A stretch of 28,386 nt of DNA. Source: Candidatus Nomurabacteria bacterium. Its GTDB lineage: Bacteria > Patescibacteriota > Minisyncoccia > Phycocordibacterales > CSBR16-119. A program made the translations under genes and the position numbers. The notes beneath the pieces were generated by a model. The model was not told where the DNA came from, searched no databases, and saw nothing but the letters and a program-made list of their open reading frames with translations. The stretch lies in NCBI GenBank assembly GCA_007117675.1, contig SKGB01000017.1:1-28386 (forward strand), written 5' to 3'. Positions 1 to 7,946 of this stretch are shown piece after piece (position 1 is the stretch's first letter; each line of letters starts with the position of its first letter).

Positions 1-2
1 AT

Positions 3-2486
3 ATTAATATATCATTTTTTTTTAAAATAGTATTCATATTTTTTTCTGTTTTCTTTTTATTTTTCACGAATGCTACAGCCAACGGTGTTGGTGAATTTCG
101 TGTTTCTAATTATGGTTCTGGTACACAAAGTGGTAATTATTTCTATAGAGGATATCGGTTTCGAGTGAGTCAAGAAACAGTTATAACTCATCTCATCGGG
201 GGTGGGAATGCGGGGAACTTTATCATAGGTTTGTATGAATCAACAATGAATGGTGAAAAGGTTCGTCCTACAAATCTCCTTGGCTTTGCGACAGCAACAG
301 GGTCAACAGCGGAGCAGGTCATGCAACTCGCATCTTCTGTGACACTTGTGCCTGGTCAAGATTATGTCTTAGCCCAAGGGCGTTCTTCAGGGTCTGGTTC
401 TCACTATTACGTAAACAATCTTAATGTCCAAGATCTTCTTGATGGATCCCCACGTATTAATTTTTGGGAGCCTACAACAAACACATCAATTCGTTGGAAT
501 GGTAGCGGTGACCAAAATTTTATTATAAACCAAGATCACCTTGATTTTGATGGGGCCATGCCTCGAGTTGGATTTCTATATCTTTCAGATGTTAATCTGC
601 CAGAAGTTACAACAGGATCTGTTGCGATAGACGGAACTCAGGTTTCAATAGATGGAAATCTTAGCTCGGCAGGAAATGGTGACACTGTTGTGTATGTTGA
701 GATAGCAACAACTTCTGATTTTTCAAATGGTATCTTGTACCTTTCGGGCAATACGGGAGAAGATAATTTTGATTTTTCTACTAACTTTACACCTAATGGT
801 GGGACTCTTTATTATTATAGGAGTGTTGCCATCAATGAAGCTGGAAGGGTCAATGGTTCCTCAGCGTCTTTTCGTGTGTACAGTCTAAATTATACAGCTG
901 GAGCAAATGGTCAAATACAAGGTCCTGCTGAGCAACTTGTTCTGCCAAATGGTGAAGGGTTGGCTGTAACAGCTGTCCCTACGACGGTCGGGTATGTATT
1001 TACCTCATGGTCAGATGGTTCAGTAGAAAACCCCCGAATAGACACTTCTGTAACACAAAATAGAAGTATAATCGCTAGTTTTGAAATACCGCCAACATAT
1101 ACAGTGGAGTATTCGGCAACTACTGGTGGTTCTATTCTGGGTGAGTTGAATCAAATTGTAGAGCCGGGAAGTGATAGTACAACAGTTGCAGCTGTTGTTG
1201 ATTCTGGATATTATTTTGCCGGGTGGTCCGACGGTGTCGAGACTCTTGAGCGAACAGATGTAAACATTATGTCTGACATTAACGTCGTTGCACAATTTGG
1301 TATTATCACGCAAATTTCTAATATTGAAACAGGTTCTGGGGAAGCGCAAATTGATATTACATGGAACACTAATAGTTTAAACTCAAGCTCTGTTCAGTAC
1401 GGTTTAACAACTCAAATGTTGCAACAAACTACTGAAACAAATGTTGATACACGTGTTCAAAATCATGTTGTGTCTTTGAGTAATCTTGCTATGTGCTCTC
1501 GTTATTACTATCGGGTGATTTCTCGAGATGAGTACAACACAGTTACTCAATCAGGGGTACAGACATTTTTAACAAATGGCTGTGACATCTTAGTGCTTGA
1601 CGGTGCTGGGAATGAGGGGACTATTGATGAGGTTGAGGGTGGAGTTGTTGAATTTCAAAATAATCAATCATTTGCTCGATTAATTATCCCTCATAATTAT
1701 TCTAATGAATCCGCAAGTTTTCAAATAAATAAATTAGTGTTAGAAAATGTAGATATTCCTTTTGATGGTGTGGTTATTGATGATAATATTTTTAATTTAG
1801 TTGCCAAAAAAGATAGTAATTCTGAGCTTGTGACTAATTTTGATAATCCTGTTGAGTTTGTTTTAGAGTATTCAAATGAAGCTGTTCAGACATATCAAGT
1901 TGGTTCTTTTGCGATACGTCGTTTTAATGTTGATACTCAAGAATGGGATATATTAGATTGTGATCATAATATTAATACAAAAACTATTACTTGTAGCTTG
2001 AATTCTTTCTCTGTGTACGGATTGTTTGGCCTGCCTAAACAACAGCAACAATCTAATGTGGGTGGTTCTCGTATTGTTTCGACAACTCTTTCCCGAAGAC
2101 TGCAAAATATTGCACTTATGAATAACAATCAAAATTTGACACTTATTAATAATCAGTCTGATAGTTTTCCCGCCGAGAATGAAATTTCATACAATAGTGT
2201 TAATTCTCAAAAAGAATGTTCATCTCATGATATTTTTGGTCTTGTAAATCAAAACTCATTAGTTCGGCGAGGTGTTCGAGGAGAAAATGCTTTAGGTGTA
2301 CAAAAAGCAGTTAATCAGTTAAATGTTCTTTCTGAGAACCTAATCCTTGATTCATGGGTTGGTTCAAAAACAGTGGAGGGTATACAAAAAGTACAAGATT
2401 TTCTTAATATAGAAGTTGATGGTTTGTGGGGAAGGCAAACACAAGAGGCGTATCGTTCATGGATTGAGTCGTATTGTAAAAATTAG
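3..2486 (+). CDS. Secreted/surface repeat protein with C-terminal peptidoglycan-binding domain (5' end outside window)
   Basis: The frame is open to the left edge, so the true start lies at or before base 1. The GTG at 165 is internal. Residues just before it form a signal peptide: a Phe-rich hydrophobic stretch (bases 15-65) ending in TNATA-NG, so the protein is exported. Two copies of a Gly/Trp-rich repeat follow (about bases 885-1095 and 1100-1300), each ending in a W-S-D-G motif and a VxASF/VVAQF strand, as in the divergent InlB B-repeat / bacterial repeat family. Next is a fibronectin-III-like domain (about 1310-1590) and a Ser/Asn-rich linker. The last ~75 residues (VRRGVRGENALGVQKAV ... 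VDGLWGRQTQEAYRSW) match the PG_binding_1 fold. Inferred role: cell-wall-attached surface protein. A strong terminator follows directly. Exact function unknown. Confidence 0.8.
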   Translation: MNISFFFKIVFIFFSVFFLFFTNATANGVGEFRVSNYGSGTQSGNYFYRGYRFRVSQETVITHLIGGGNAGNFIIGLYESTMNGEKVRPTNLLGFATATGSTAEQVMQLASSVTLVPGQDYVLAQGRSSGSGSHYYVNNLNVQDLLDGSPRINFWEPTTNTSIRWNGSGDQNFIINQDHLDFDGAMPRVGFLYLSDVNLPEVTTGSVAIDGTQVSIDGNLSSAGNGDTVVYVEIATTSDFSNGILYLSGNTGEDNFDFSTNFTPNGGTLYYYRSVAINEAGRVNGSSASFRVYSLNYTAGANGQIQGPAEQLVLPNGEGLAVTAVPTTVGYVFTSWSDGSVENPRIDTSVTQNRSIIASFEIPPTYTVEYSATTGGSILGELNQIVEPGSDSTTVAAVVDSGYYFAGWSDGVETLERTDVNIMSDINVVAQFGIITQISNIETGSGEAQIDITWNTNSLNSSSVQYGLTTQMLQQTTETNVDTRVQNHVVSLSNLAMCSRYYYRVISRDEYNTVTQSGVQTFLTNGCDILVLDGAGNEGTIDEVEGGVVEFQNNQSFARLIIPHNYSNESASFQINKLVLENVDIPFDGVVIDDNIFNLVAKKDSNSELVTNFDNPVEFVLEYSNEAVQTYQVGSFAIRRFNVDTQEWDILDCDHNINTKTITCSLNSFSVYGLFGLPKQQQQSNVGGSRIVSTTLSRRLQNIALMNNNQNLTLINNQSDSFPAENEISYNSVNSQKECSSHDIFGLVNQNSLVRRGVRGENALGVQKAVNQLNVLSENLILDSWVGSKTVEGIQKVQDFLNIEVDGLWGRQTQEAYRSWIESYCKN

Positions 2487-2499
2487 GGAATATTTTTTA

Positions 2500-2533
2500 A
2501 TTAACAAAACACCTGAAAAGGTGTTTTGTTAAT
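2500..2533 (+). terminator. Intrinsic terminator after the surface protein
   Basis: Perfect 15-bp inverted repeat (2500-2514 with 2519-2533) closed by a GAAA tetraloop, followed by a T-rich tail. It is 13 bases after the stop of the surface protein and just upstream of the mgtE promoter. Confidence 0.85.
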
Positions 2534-2571
2534 ATCTTTTGAAAGGTCTTGGGCTACAATAGATGTATTGC

Positions 2572-3834
2572 ATGACTTTGAATCATAAAGAATTTCAAAA
2601 TATTCTTACTGTACTTTCTGGAAAATCAAAACAAAAATCTGCTTTGTTTGCAAAGCAGAGTTTTTCTGTGCAGGTGTCTCTTTTTCAGGTGCTTCCGCAT
2701 CATGTGCAGCTTTCTCTTATCAATGACCTTTCTGAAGAGGTTGTGTTGCCTATTCTAAAATATCTTGATCCACACACTTCCTATAAATTGGTTGCGCATG
2801 TAAAAAACAAACAAAAAAGACAATCCTATATCAAAAAACTTCAAGAGGATATGAACAAAAATACTCAGAAATTCTTTGGAGCTTCTGGGGAGTATGTATC
2901 TCATGTTTTAAGTTTCAACTACATATTGGTTTCTTTTGATTCCACAATAAAAGATGTTGCGCAAACTATTGATGAGTACTATCAGGAAGTCGGGGATATC
3001 CCAGAAATATTCGTGCAAAGAGACGGTGTGTTTGTGGGAGAGGTTTCTTTTTATAGTTTGATAAAAGAAAGAAACAATACAAAATTAAAACGATTCATTT
3101 CTCCCGTGGATACGGTTCATTTTCAAGACAGTATTGATAAGCTTAAAAAAGTTTTTTTGAAATACAAAAAGAAAAAAGTTGTTATTTTAGACGACCATGA
3201 AAGTATTGTCGGAATAGTCTATGCTGATGATATTTTGAGGTATATTGCAAAACACACAACACATGCTCTGTATGATTTTGCTGGTGTTGAAACAAGTGAA
3301 GACGTGGGGGATAGTGTGAGGGCGAAAGTTAAAAACCGTTACCAGTGGTTGATAGTCAATCTTGCAACCGCATTTTTAGCTGCGTGGGTGGTGAGTTTAT
3401 TTGAAAACACTTTACAGTCTTTGGTATTACTTGCGATTTATTTGCCGATTGTTGCGGGGATGGGAGGGAATGCAGCAACTCAAACACTTGCTGTTATGGT
3501 GCGTGGTATTTCTCGTGGCGAGGTTGATATTAAAAGAGTTAAAAAACCTCTCATTCGTGAAATAAAAGCGGGTGCTATTAATGGTCTTATTAATGGGATT
3601 GTTGTTGCTATTGTTGCATTTTGGTTCAACTCAAATGCTTTACTTGGTTTTGTGGTCGGGGTTTCTATGGTTCTCAATCTTGTTATTGCTGCTTTTTTTG
3701 GAACACTTGTTCCTGTTATAATGAAATCACTTGGAAAAGACCCCGCAACCTCTGCAACAATATTTATTACCACCGCAACAGACGTATTCGGTTTCTTTGT
3801 GTTCCTGGGTTTAGCAACTTTATTTTTAGTCTAA
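2572..3834 (+). CDS. mgtE: MgtE-family magnesium transporter/channel
   Basis: MgtE proteins import Mg2+ and are gated by cytoplasmic Mg2+ sensing. Domain order fits: N-terminal helical domain (about residues 1-110), paired CBS domains (about 115-245, with the VYADDILRYI end of CBS2), a connecting plug helix, then five membrane helices (about 255-420). The family hallmarks AGMGGNAATQT (near residue 295) and TATDVFGFF with the pore Asp (near 405) are both present. Length of about 420 is a little short for the family because the N domain is compact. ATG 2572 was chosen over ATG 2563 because a TACAAT -10-like box at 2555-2560 leaves only 2 nt before 2563. No Shine-Dalgarno is visible. The antiporter gene starts 9 nt after the stop, so the two are likely co-transcribed ion-homeostasis genes. 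Confidence 0.92.
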   Translation: MTLNHKEFQNILTVLSGKSKQKSALFAKQSFSVQVSLFQVLPHHVQLSLINDLSEEVVLPILKYLDPHTSYKLVAHVKNKQKRQSYIKKLQEDMNKNTQKFFGASGEYVSHVLSFNYILVSFDSTIKDVAQTIDEYYQEVGDIPEIFVQRDGVFVGEVSFYSLIKERNNTKLKRFISPVDTVHFQDSIDKLKKVFLKYKKKKVVILDDHESIVGIVYADDILRYIAKHTTHALYDFAGVETSEDVGDSVRAKVKNRYQWLIVNLATAFLAAWVVSLFENTLQSLVLLAIYLPIVAGMGGNAATQTLAVMVRGISRGEVDIKRVKKPLIREIKAGAINGLINGIVVAIVAFWFNSNALLGFVVGVSMVLNLVIAAFFGTLVPVIMKSLGKDPATSATIFITTATDVFGFFVFLGLATLFLV

Positions 3835-3843
3835 AAAATTAAA

Positions 3844-5004
3844 ATGATGCAATTTTTACCATTTTTCATAGTTCTGTGTGTCGGATTATTTTTTTCTGAA
3901 TTTTTTTCAAGGCTCCATGTTCCCTGGGTTGTTGCGCTTGTCTTTGCGGGTGTCTTGCTTTCTCTTGGCTCTTTTAGTGACTTCTTGACGGATAACACTG
4001 TCGTTTCTTTTTTTTCTGAAATAGGCCTCGTCTTTCTCATGTTTATTGCAGGACTCGAAACACGCTTTAACCAGTTTCGACATATACCAAAACGAACGAT
4101 AACCATTACGCTTATAAACGGACTAATACCCTTTGCGGTTGGTGTTTTGATAGGATTTTTATTTGGTTTTTCAGTGATTACTTCTGTGTTGATTGGTATC
4201 ATTTTTATATCATCTTCTATTGCTGTTATTGTGCCTGCTATGCATGAAAAAAAGCTGTTTTCTCAAGAGATAGGTAAGGTTATTATCCAGAGTACTATCA
4301 TCAACGACATTGTGAGTCTTCTTCTTTTGTCTCTTGTAATTCAAAAAACAGCCACACTTACAAGTCTCCCTATTCTTTTGTACTTGGTTATTCTTGTGTC
4401 CGTTGTGGTCTTTTTGAAATGGTTTATTCCTCGGTTTATTATGTTTTTCAATAGGGTTACTTTTTCAAAACAAACTGAACATGAATCAAGTCTGAGGTTG
4501 GTGTTTGTGGTTTTGATCGGGTCAGTTCTTTTGTTTCAAGTCTTAGGGATGCACCCTATTATTGCGGGCTTTTTTACTGGTCTTGTTATTTCAGAGTCTC
4601 GAATCAGTTCTGGGTTACGAAAGCAAATCAACACACTCGCCTATGGTCTTTTTATACCAATGTTTTTTGTGGTTGTGGGGTCTTCTCTCGACATTTCTTT
4701 GTTGTGGACTACAACAGGAGCTTTGTTATTTACTCTTGTTATCGTTTTTGGTTCTTCTCTTGCAAAATATTTGAGTGGATTTTGGGCGGGAAGACTGGCT
4801 GGTTTTTCTGTGATAGAGTCAAAAATTTTAGGGTCATCAACCATACCACAACTTTCTACAACTCTTGCGACTGTCTTTGCGGGGGTGTCTCTTGGTATTG
4901 TTCCGCCTATCCTTGAAACAGCACTTATTGTATTGAGTGTTGTTTCAACTCTCATTGCTCCATTTTTGATAAATTATTTTACTTCTCGTTTCCAGTCCGT
5001 ATAA
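3844..5004 (+). CDS. CPA2/Kef-type cation:proton antiporter
   Basis: Integral membrane exchanger of about 386 residues with roughly 12 hydrophobic segments. The N terminus (FFSEFFSRLHVPWVVALVFAG), the LMFIAGLETRF segment in helix 3 and ISSSIAVIVPAM resemble the NhaP/Kef/GerN group of monovalent cation/proton antiporters. There is no C-terminal TrkA-N or RCK regulatory domain, so it is a transport core only. Two consecutive ATG codons (3844 and 3847) offer the start; no Shine-Dalgarno lies upstream. The gene lies 9 nt after mgtE. Its stop codon overlaps the TATAAT box used by the next gene. Substrate (Na+ or K+) cannot be read from the sequence. Confidence 0.85.
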   Translation: MMQFLPFFIVLCVGLFFSEFFSRLHVPWVVALVFAGVLLSLGSFSDFLTDNTVVSFFSEIGLVFLMFIAGLETRFNQFRHIPKRTITITLINGLIPFAVGVLIGFLFGFSVITSVLIGIIFISSSIAVIVPAMHEKKLFSQEIGKVIIQSTIINDIVSLLLLSLVIQKTATLTSLPILLYLVILVSVVVFLKWFIPRFIMFFNRVTFSKQTEHESSLRLVFVVLIGSVLLFQVLGMHPIIAGFFTGLVISESRISSGLRKQINTLAYGLFIPMFFVVVGSSLDISLLWTTTGALLFTLVIVFGSSLAKYLSGFWAGRLAGFSVIESKILGSSTIPQLSTTLATVFAGVSLGIVPPILETALIVLSVVSTLIAPFLINYFTSRFQSV

Positions 5005-5005
5005 T
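5000..5005 (+). promoter_or_regulatory. -10 box (TATAAT) of mutY, overlapping the antiporter stop codon
   Basis: Consensus TATAAT ends 6 nt before the GTG start of mutY, which places the transcription start at or beside the GTG. Bases 5002-5004 are also the TAA stop of the antiporter gene. A weak TTTACT lies 16 nt upstream (4978-4983). Confidence 0.6.
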
Positions 5006-5011
5006 AGGTGT

Positions 5012-5833
5012 GTGAAAGGTAACAAAAAAACCATATCTTCTTTTCAAAAAACTATCTGGGATTTTTTTGAAAAAGAGGGAAGGCAAACTCTTACTTGGAG
5101 AAAAACAAAAAACCCGTATCGTATTTGGGTTTCTGAAATCATGCTTCAGCAAACACAGGTTTCGCGTGTGGTGGAAAAATACAAAAGCTTTCTTAAAAAA
5201 TTCCCTACAATACAAAGTCTTGCGGAATCTTCTCAGGCAAATGTTTTGAAAGAGTGGGTGGGGCTTGGCTACAACAGACGGGCGCTTTTTTTGAAAAAAG
5301 GCGCTGAGTTTGTGGTGAAGGAGTTTCAAGGAAAAATCCCTAAAGATGTGTCACTGCTCGAAAAGATTCCGGGAATTGGACATTACACAGCCAGAGCGAT
5401 TGCAACATTTGCCTATAATCAAAAACATGTCTTTGTTGAAACAAATATTCGAACAGTGTATTTCAATCATTTTTTCAAGAATACAGAAATAGTGAGTGAC
5501 AGAGAGATTTTAGATATGGTAGAACAAACACTTCCAGAGGAGAATTTTCGAGAATGGTATTGGGCACTTATGGACTATGGTTCGTACCTAAAAAAGCAGG
5601 GAAAGGGGATGAATACTCGTTCAAGGCACTATGTTAAACAAAGTCGTTTTGAGGGCTCAGATCGGCAAATTCGCTCTGCTGTAGTGCGGTATCTTACGCA
5701 AAAGGGTGAGGCGGATGTAGACGATGTGGTTCGAGGGCTTGGATTTGATATTGACCGTACAGAAGAACAAATCCAGAAACTTCTTGATGAAGAGATGGTG
5801 TTTTTAGAGGATGGTGTTTTGTCACTTGGGTAG
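5012..5833 (+). CDS. mutY: A/G-specific adenine glycosylase (MutY-type), lacking the 4Fe-4S cluster
   Basis: HhH-GPD base-excision glycosylase that removes adenine opposite oxidised guanine. Diagnostic motifs are SEIMLQQTQV (with the MutY catalytic Glu, near residue 43) and the helix-hairpin-helix LEKIPGIGHYTARAIA (near 110-127). Two departures stand out. The catalytic Asp expected in the VDxNVxRV motif is Glu here (VFVETNIRTV). The protein has no cysteine at all, so the four-Cys 4Fe-4S loop that normally follows LMDxG is missing; the segment reads LMDYGSYLKKQGKGMNTR. The C terminus (about 205-273) is not the usual NUDIX-like domain but looks like a small winged helix. The start is a GTG placed 6 nt after TATAAT, consistent with a leaderless mRNA. 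Family assignment is secure; activity despite the substitutions is inferred. Confidence 0.85.
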   Translation: MKGNKKTISSFQKTIWDFFEKEGRQTLTWRKTKNPYRIWVSEIMLQQTQVSRVVEKYKSFLKKFPTIQSLAESSQANVLKEWVGLGYNRRALFLKKGAEFVVKEFQGKIPKDVSLLEKIPGIGHYTARAIATFAYNQKHVFVETNIRTVYFNHFFKNTEIVSDREILDMVEQTLPEENFREWYWALMDYGSYLKKQGKGMNTRSRHYVKQSRFEGSDRQIRSAVVRYLTQKGEADVDDVVRGLGFDIDRTEEQIQKLLDEEMVFLEDGVLSLG

Positions 5834-5835
5834 GG

Positions 5836-5841
5836 TATAAT
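5836..5841 (+). promoter_or_regulatory. -10 box (TATAAT) for the nucleotidyltransferase gene
   Basis: TATAAT ends 7 nt before ATG 5849, so the mRNA would start at or next to that ATG. The box lies immediately after the mutY stop codon. The alternative ATG at 5840 overlaps the box and could not be on the transcript it makes. Confidence 0.6.
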
Positions 5842-5848
5842 GATAAAC

Positions 5849-6661
5849 ATGGAGCAACCTCAGCAAGAAAAACATATAGAAATACAACCAATGGGTTCAT
5901 TTTTCGAGGTGGATTCAGAAGGGTTTTTGGTGAACCCTGCTTCAATGGATGAAATTCAAGAAACATGGAAACCTATATTGGATGAATATATTAAATCTTG
6001 CCATAAGATGTATGGAAAAGATGTAATTTCGGTGTATATTCGGGGGTCTGTTGCGAAAGGTCAGGCGATAGAAGCTGTTTCTGATTTTGATGCTTTTGTT
6101 GTCTTGAAAGACGGATACGGACATTCAAATGTTTTAGAAGAAATTGAGATCGAAGAAAGAATACGTTTGCAAAATATGTTTCCTTTTGTGAATGGTTTTG
6201 AATTTGGTATATTTTCAGAAAGCGGTATTCAAGAAGAAGGATTACTTTTAAATCAATCACTTTGTTTATTTGGTAAAAATATTGAGATTTCAAAAACAAG
6301 ACTTTCAAAAGATCTTGCGTTGCATGCTCCAGACTTTGAAAACCGTCACAAGAATCTTTTGAATTTTTTAGAAGAAGAAAATCCAAGTCGGGACAGGGTG
6401 AGGAATCGCGTTGAATGGTTGGGGAAAGGAATATTGCGAACAGGACTTGAAATACTTATTGAAAAATCTGGAAAATATAGTCGAGATTTGTATCCTTGTT
6501 ATGAAGTGTTTGCAGAATATTATCCCGAAAAAGAACCTCAAATGCGAGCTGTGCTTGATTTAGTTTTGAATCCAAACGTAACTCAACAAAGAGCGCGAGA
6601 AACTCTACTTCCCATGAGTGAATTTATCTTGCAAGAATCTAAAAAAGTATATCAAAAATAA
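5849..6661 (+). CDS. Nucleotidyltransferase-domain protein with HEPN-like C-terminal region
   Basis: Pol-beta-type minimal nucleotidyltransferase signature near residues 55-75: YIRGSVAKGQAIEAVSDFDAFVV, that is G-S, then the D-x-D metal pair. The C-terminal part (RNRVEWLGKGILRTGLEIL ... KYSRDLYPCYEVFAEYYPEKEPQM) is helical with an R-x-(K)-...-RD-LYPCYE pattern of the kind found in HEPN-like partners of such enzymes, here fused in one chain. Substrate unknown: it could modify an RNA, a protein or a small molecule. No toxin partner or resistance gene is next to it. ATG 5849 was preferred because TATAAT at 5836-5841 would initiate there; an in-frame ATG at 5840 is the longer alternative. A terminator follows. 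Confidence 0.7.
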   Translation: MEQPQQEKHIEIQPMGSFFEVDSEGFLVNPASMDEIQETWKPILDEYIKSCHKMYGKDVISVYIRGSVAKGQAIEAVSDFDAFVVLKDGYGHSNVLEEIEIEERIRLQNMFPFVNGFEFGIFSESGIQEEGLLLNQSLCLFGKNIEISKTRLSKDLALHAPDFENRHKNLLNFLEEENPSRDRVRNRVEWLGKGILRTGLEILIEKSGKYSRDLYPCYEVFAEYYPEKEPQMRAVLDLVLNPNVTQQRARETLLPMSEFILQESKKVYQK

Positions 6662-6686
6662 AAACCACCCAAGTGGCGGTTTTTTA
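6661..6686 (+). terminator. Intrinsic terminator after the nucleotidyltransferase gene
   Basis: Hairpin of AAAACC-A-CC with GG-C-GGTTTT (one internal mismatch) and loop CAAGT, followed by a run of T. It overlaps the last base of the stop codon. Confidence 0.7.
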
Positions 6687-6721
6687 CTTTGTATGATATG
6701 GTTTGAAAAAATCAAATGCTC

Positions 6722-7186
6722 ATGAAAAAAATACTTTTTACGGAAAACATTCCTTGCGATGAGTGCGGGGAAGGATCATATCAAGAAATGGTGCGTGCCA
6801 CCGCTTGGTTAAGAAGGGGTGAACTGCGTGCTCAGTATAGAATACAAACAATAGGTATCTGTTGTGACCATTGTGGTCACAATCAGAAAATCATGGAGTT
6901 TTATTCCAAGTTCAAGGATTTGTTCTCCTTGGAATATCGTATTCCAAGGAGCGATTTAACTGTTATGTCATACGGCGTTACTTGTGTTTCAGGTAAACCC
7001 GTTGCTTCACCTGGCAAGATGGTTTTTCCAGGATTTGAAGATATTCCAGAGAGAGAAATTGAGTATATTTTTTACAAGAGGAGTCTCGTTAAACCGAATT
7101 GGTTTACGAAGCTCTTTTTCGGAAAGTGTCTTTTTTGGGAAACAGGTTATGGTTCTATTCATTATGAGCAAGATCTTGATACATGA
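6722..7186 (+). CDS. Small zinc-ribbon-like protein, function unknown
   Basis: About 154 residues. Two CxxC pairs, CDEC near residue 10 and CDHC near residue 47, flank a basic segment and would form a single zinc ribbon (ZPR1-like spacing, IPCDECG ... GICCDHCGH). The remainder is a mixed alpha/beta region rich in aromatic residues, without membrane segments. Two in-frame starts (6716 and 6722) exist; MKKILFTENIPCDEC from 6722 looks more natural. A TATGAT hexamer lies at 6692-6697. The gene converges with the pseudouridine synthase gene. Role unknown; nucleic-acid binding is only a guess from the zinc ribbon. Confidence 0.6.
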   Translation: MKKILFTENIPCDECGEGSYQEMVRATAWLRRGELRAQYRIQTIGICCDHCGHNQKIMEFYSKFKDLFSLEYRIPRSDLTVMSYGVTCVSGKPVASPGKMVFPGFEDIPEREIEYIFYKRSLVKPNWFTKLFFGKCLFWETGYGSIHYEQDLDT

Positions 7187-7192
7187 ATTTGA

Positions 7193-7219
7193 AACACCAC
7201 GTCGACTAGACGTGGTGTT
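7193..7219. terminator. Hairpin between convergent genes
   Basis: Perfect 11-bp inverted repeat (7193-7203 with 7209-7219) with loop GACTA, between two convergent stop codons. There is no long T-run on either side, so it may act as an RNA 3'-end stabiliser and only a weak terminator. Confidence 0.55.
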
Positions 7220-7220
7220 C

Positions 7221-7946
7221 TTACATTCCAAGTGCTCCTAGAAATTCTTTGAGTTCTCTGTCTTTTAATTTTCTATAGGTGTTTGCTCGAAGTGCTTTGA
7301 GTTTAACATTAATGATTCGAAAACGTTTAAGCTTGGTTACCTTAAAACCAACAGCTCCACACATTTTTCTAATCTTTCTGTTTTTTCCTTCTCGCAAAAT
7401 AATATCAAAACTATTTTTACTTCGTCGACGGATTTCTGTTTTTTGTGTTATGTAGTTTTTCTTTCCTCCTACCGTTCCAATATTCACACCTTGTGAGAGT
7501 CTAACAAGAAGTTGGTGGGTAATGGCTTTATCTACTGTCACGGTGTATTCTTTTTCGTGATGGCTGTGAGGTGAAAGAAGAGGTTCTGTGATACGTCCAT
7601 CATTTGTCATAATGATAAGCCCTTCGGATTCTTTGTCGAGTCTTCCAAGAGGAAATATGTGATAGGGTAAATCACAAATATCATGAATTGCTTTTTCGTC
7701 TCCTTGTGCGCCAATAGTAACAACCCCTCGAGGTTTGTAGTATGCAAAATATTGATGTTCTTGCGCTTCTCGTCCCTCAACCTCAACAACATCACCCTCT
7801 TTCACCATTTGACCAAGTACAGCCTTCTGCCCATTCACAAAAACTCTCCCTTGTTGGATGAGTGTGTCGGCACCTCGTCGCGATGCGTAGTTTTTGTCAG
7901 CAAGATATTTGTTGAGTCGAATATTTTGTTTTTCTTCTTTGTTCAT
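7221..7946 (-). CDS. rluB: RsuA/RluB-family rRNA pseudouridine synthase
   Basis: Isomerises a specific uridine in rRNA to pseudouridine. The N-terminal S4 RNA-binding domain (IRLNKYLADKNYASRRGADTLIQQGRVFVNG, about residues 9-45) is followed by the catalytic domain with GRLDKESEGLIIMTNDG (near 98-114), whose Asp is the nucleophile in this family, and by the KxYTV and REGKNRQIR-like (REGKNRKIRKM) motifs. At 241 residues it is closest to RluB or RsuA size; which uridine it modifies is uncertain. Its ATG overlaps the TGA of the upstream MFS gene (ATGA), so the two are in one transcript and probably translationally coupled. No Shine-Dalgarno is present. Confidence 0.88.
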   Translation of the reverse strand: MNKEEKQNIRLNKYLADKNYASRRGADTLIQQGRVFVNGQKAVLGQMVKEGDVVEVEGREAQEHQYFAYYKPRGVVTIGAQGDEKAIHDICDLPYHIFPLGRLDKESEGLIIMTNDGRITEPLLSPHSHHEKEYTVTVDKAITHQLLVRLSQGVNIGTVGGKKNYITQKTEIRRRSKNSFDIILREGKNRKIRKMCGAVGFKVTKLKRFRIINVKLKALRANTYRKLKDRELKEFLGALGM

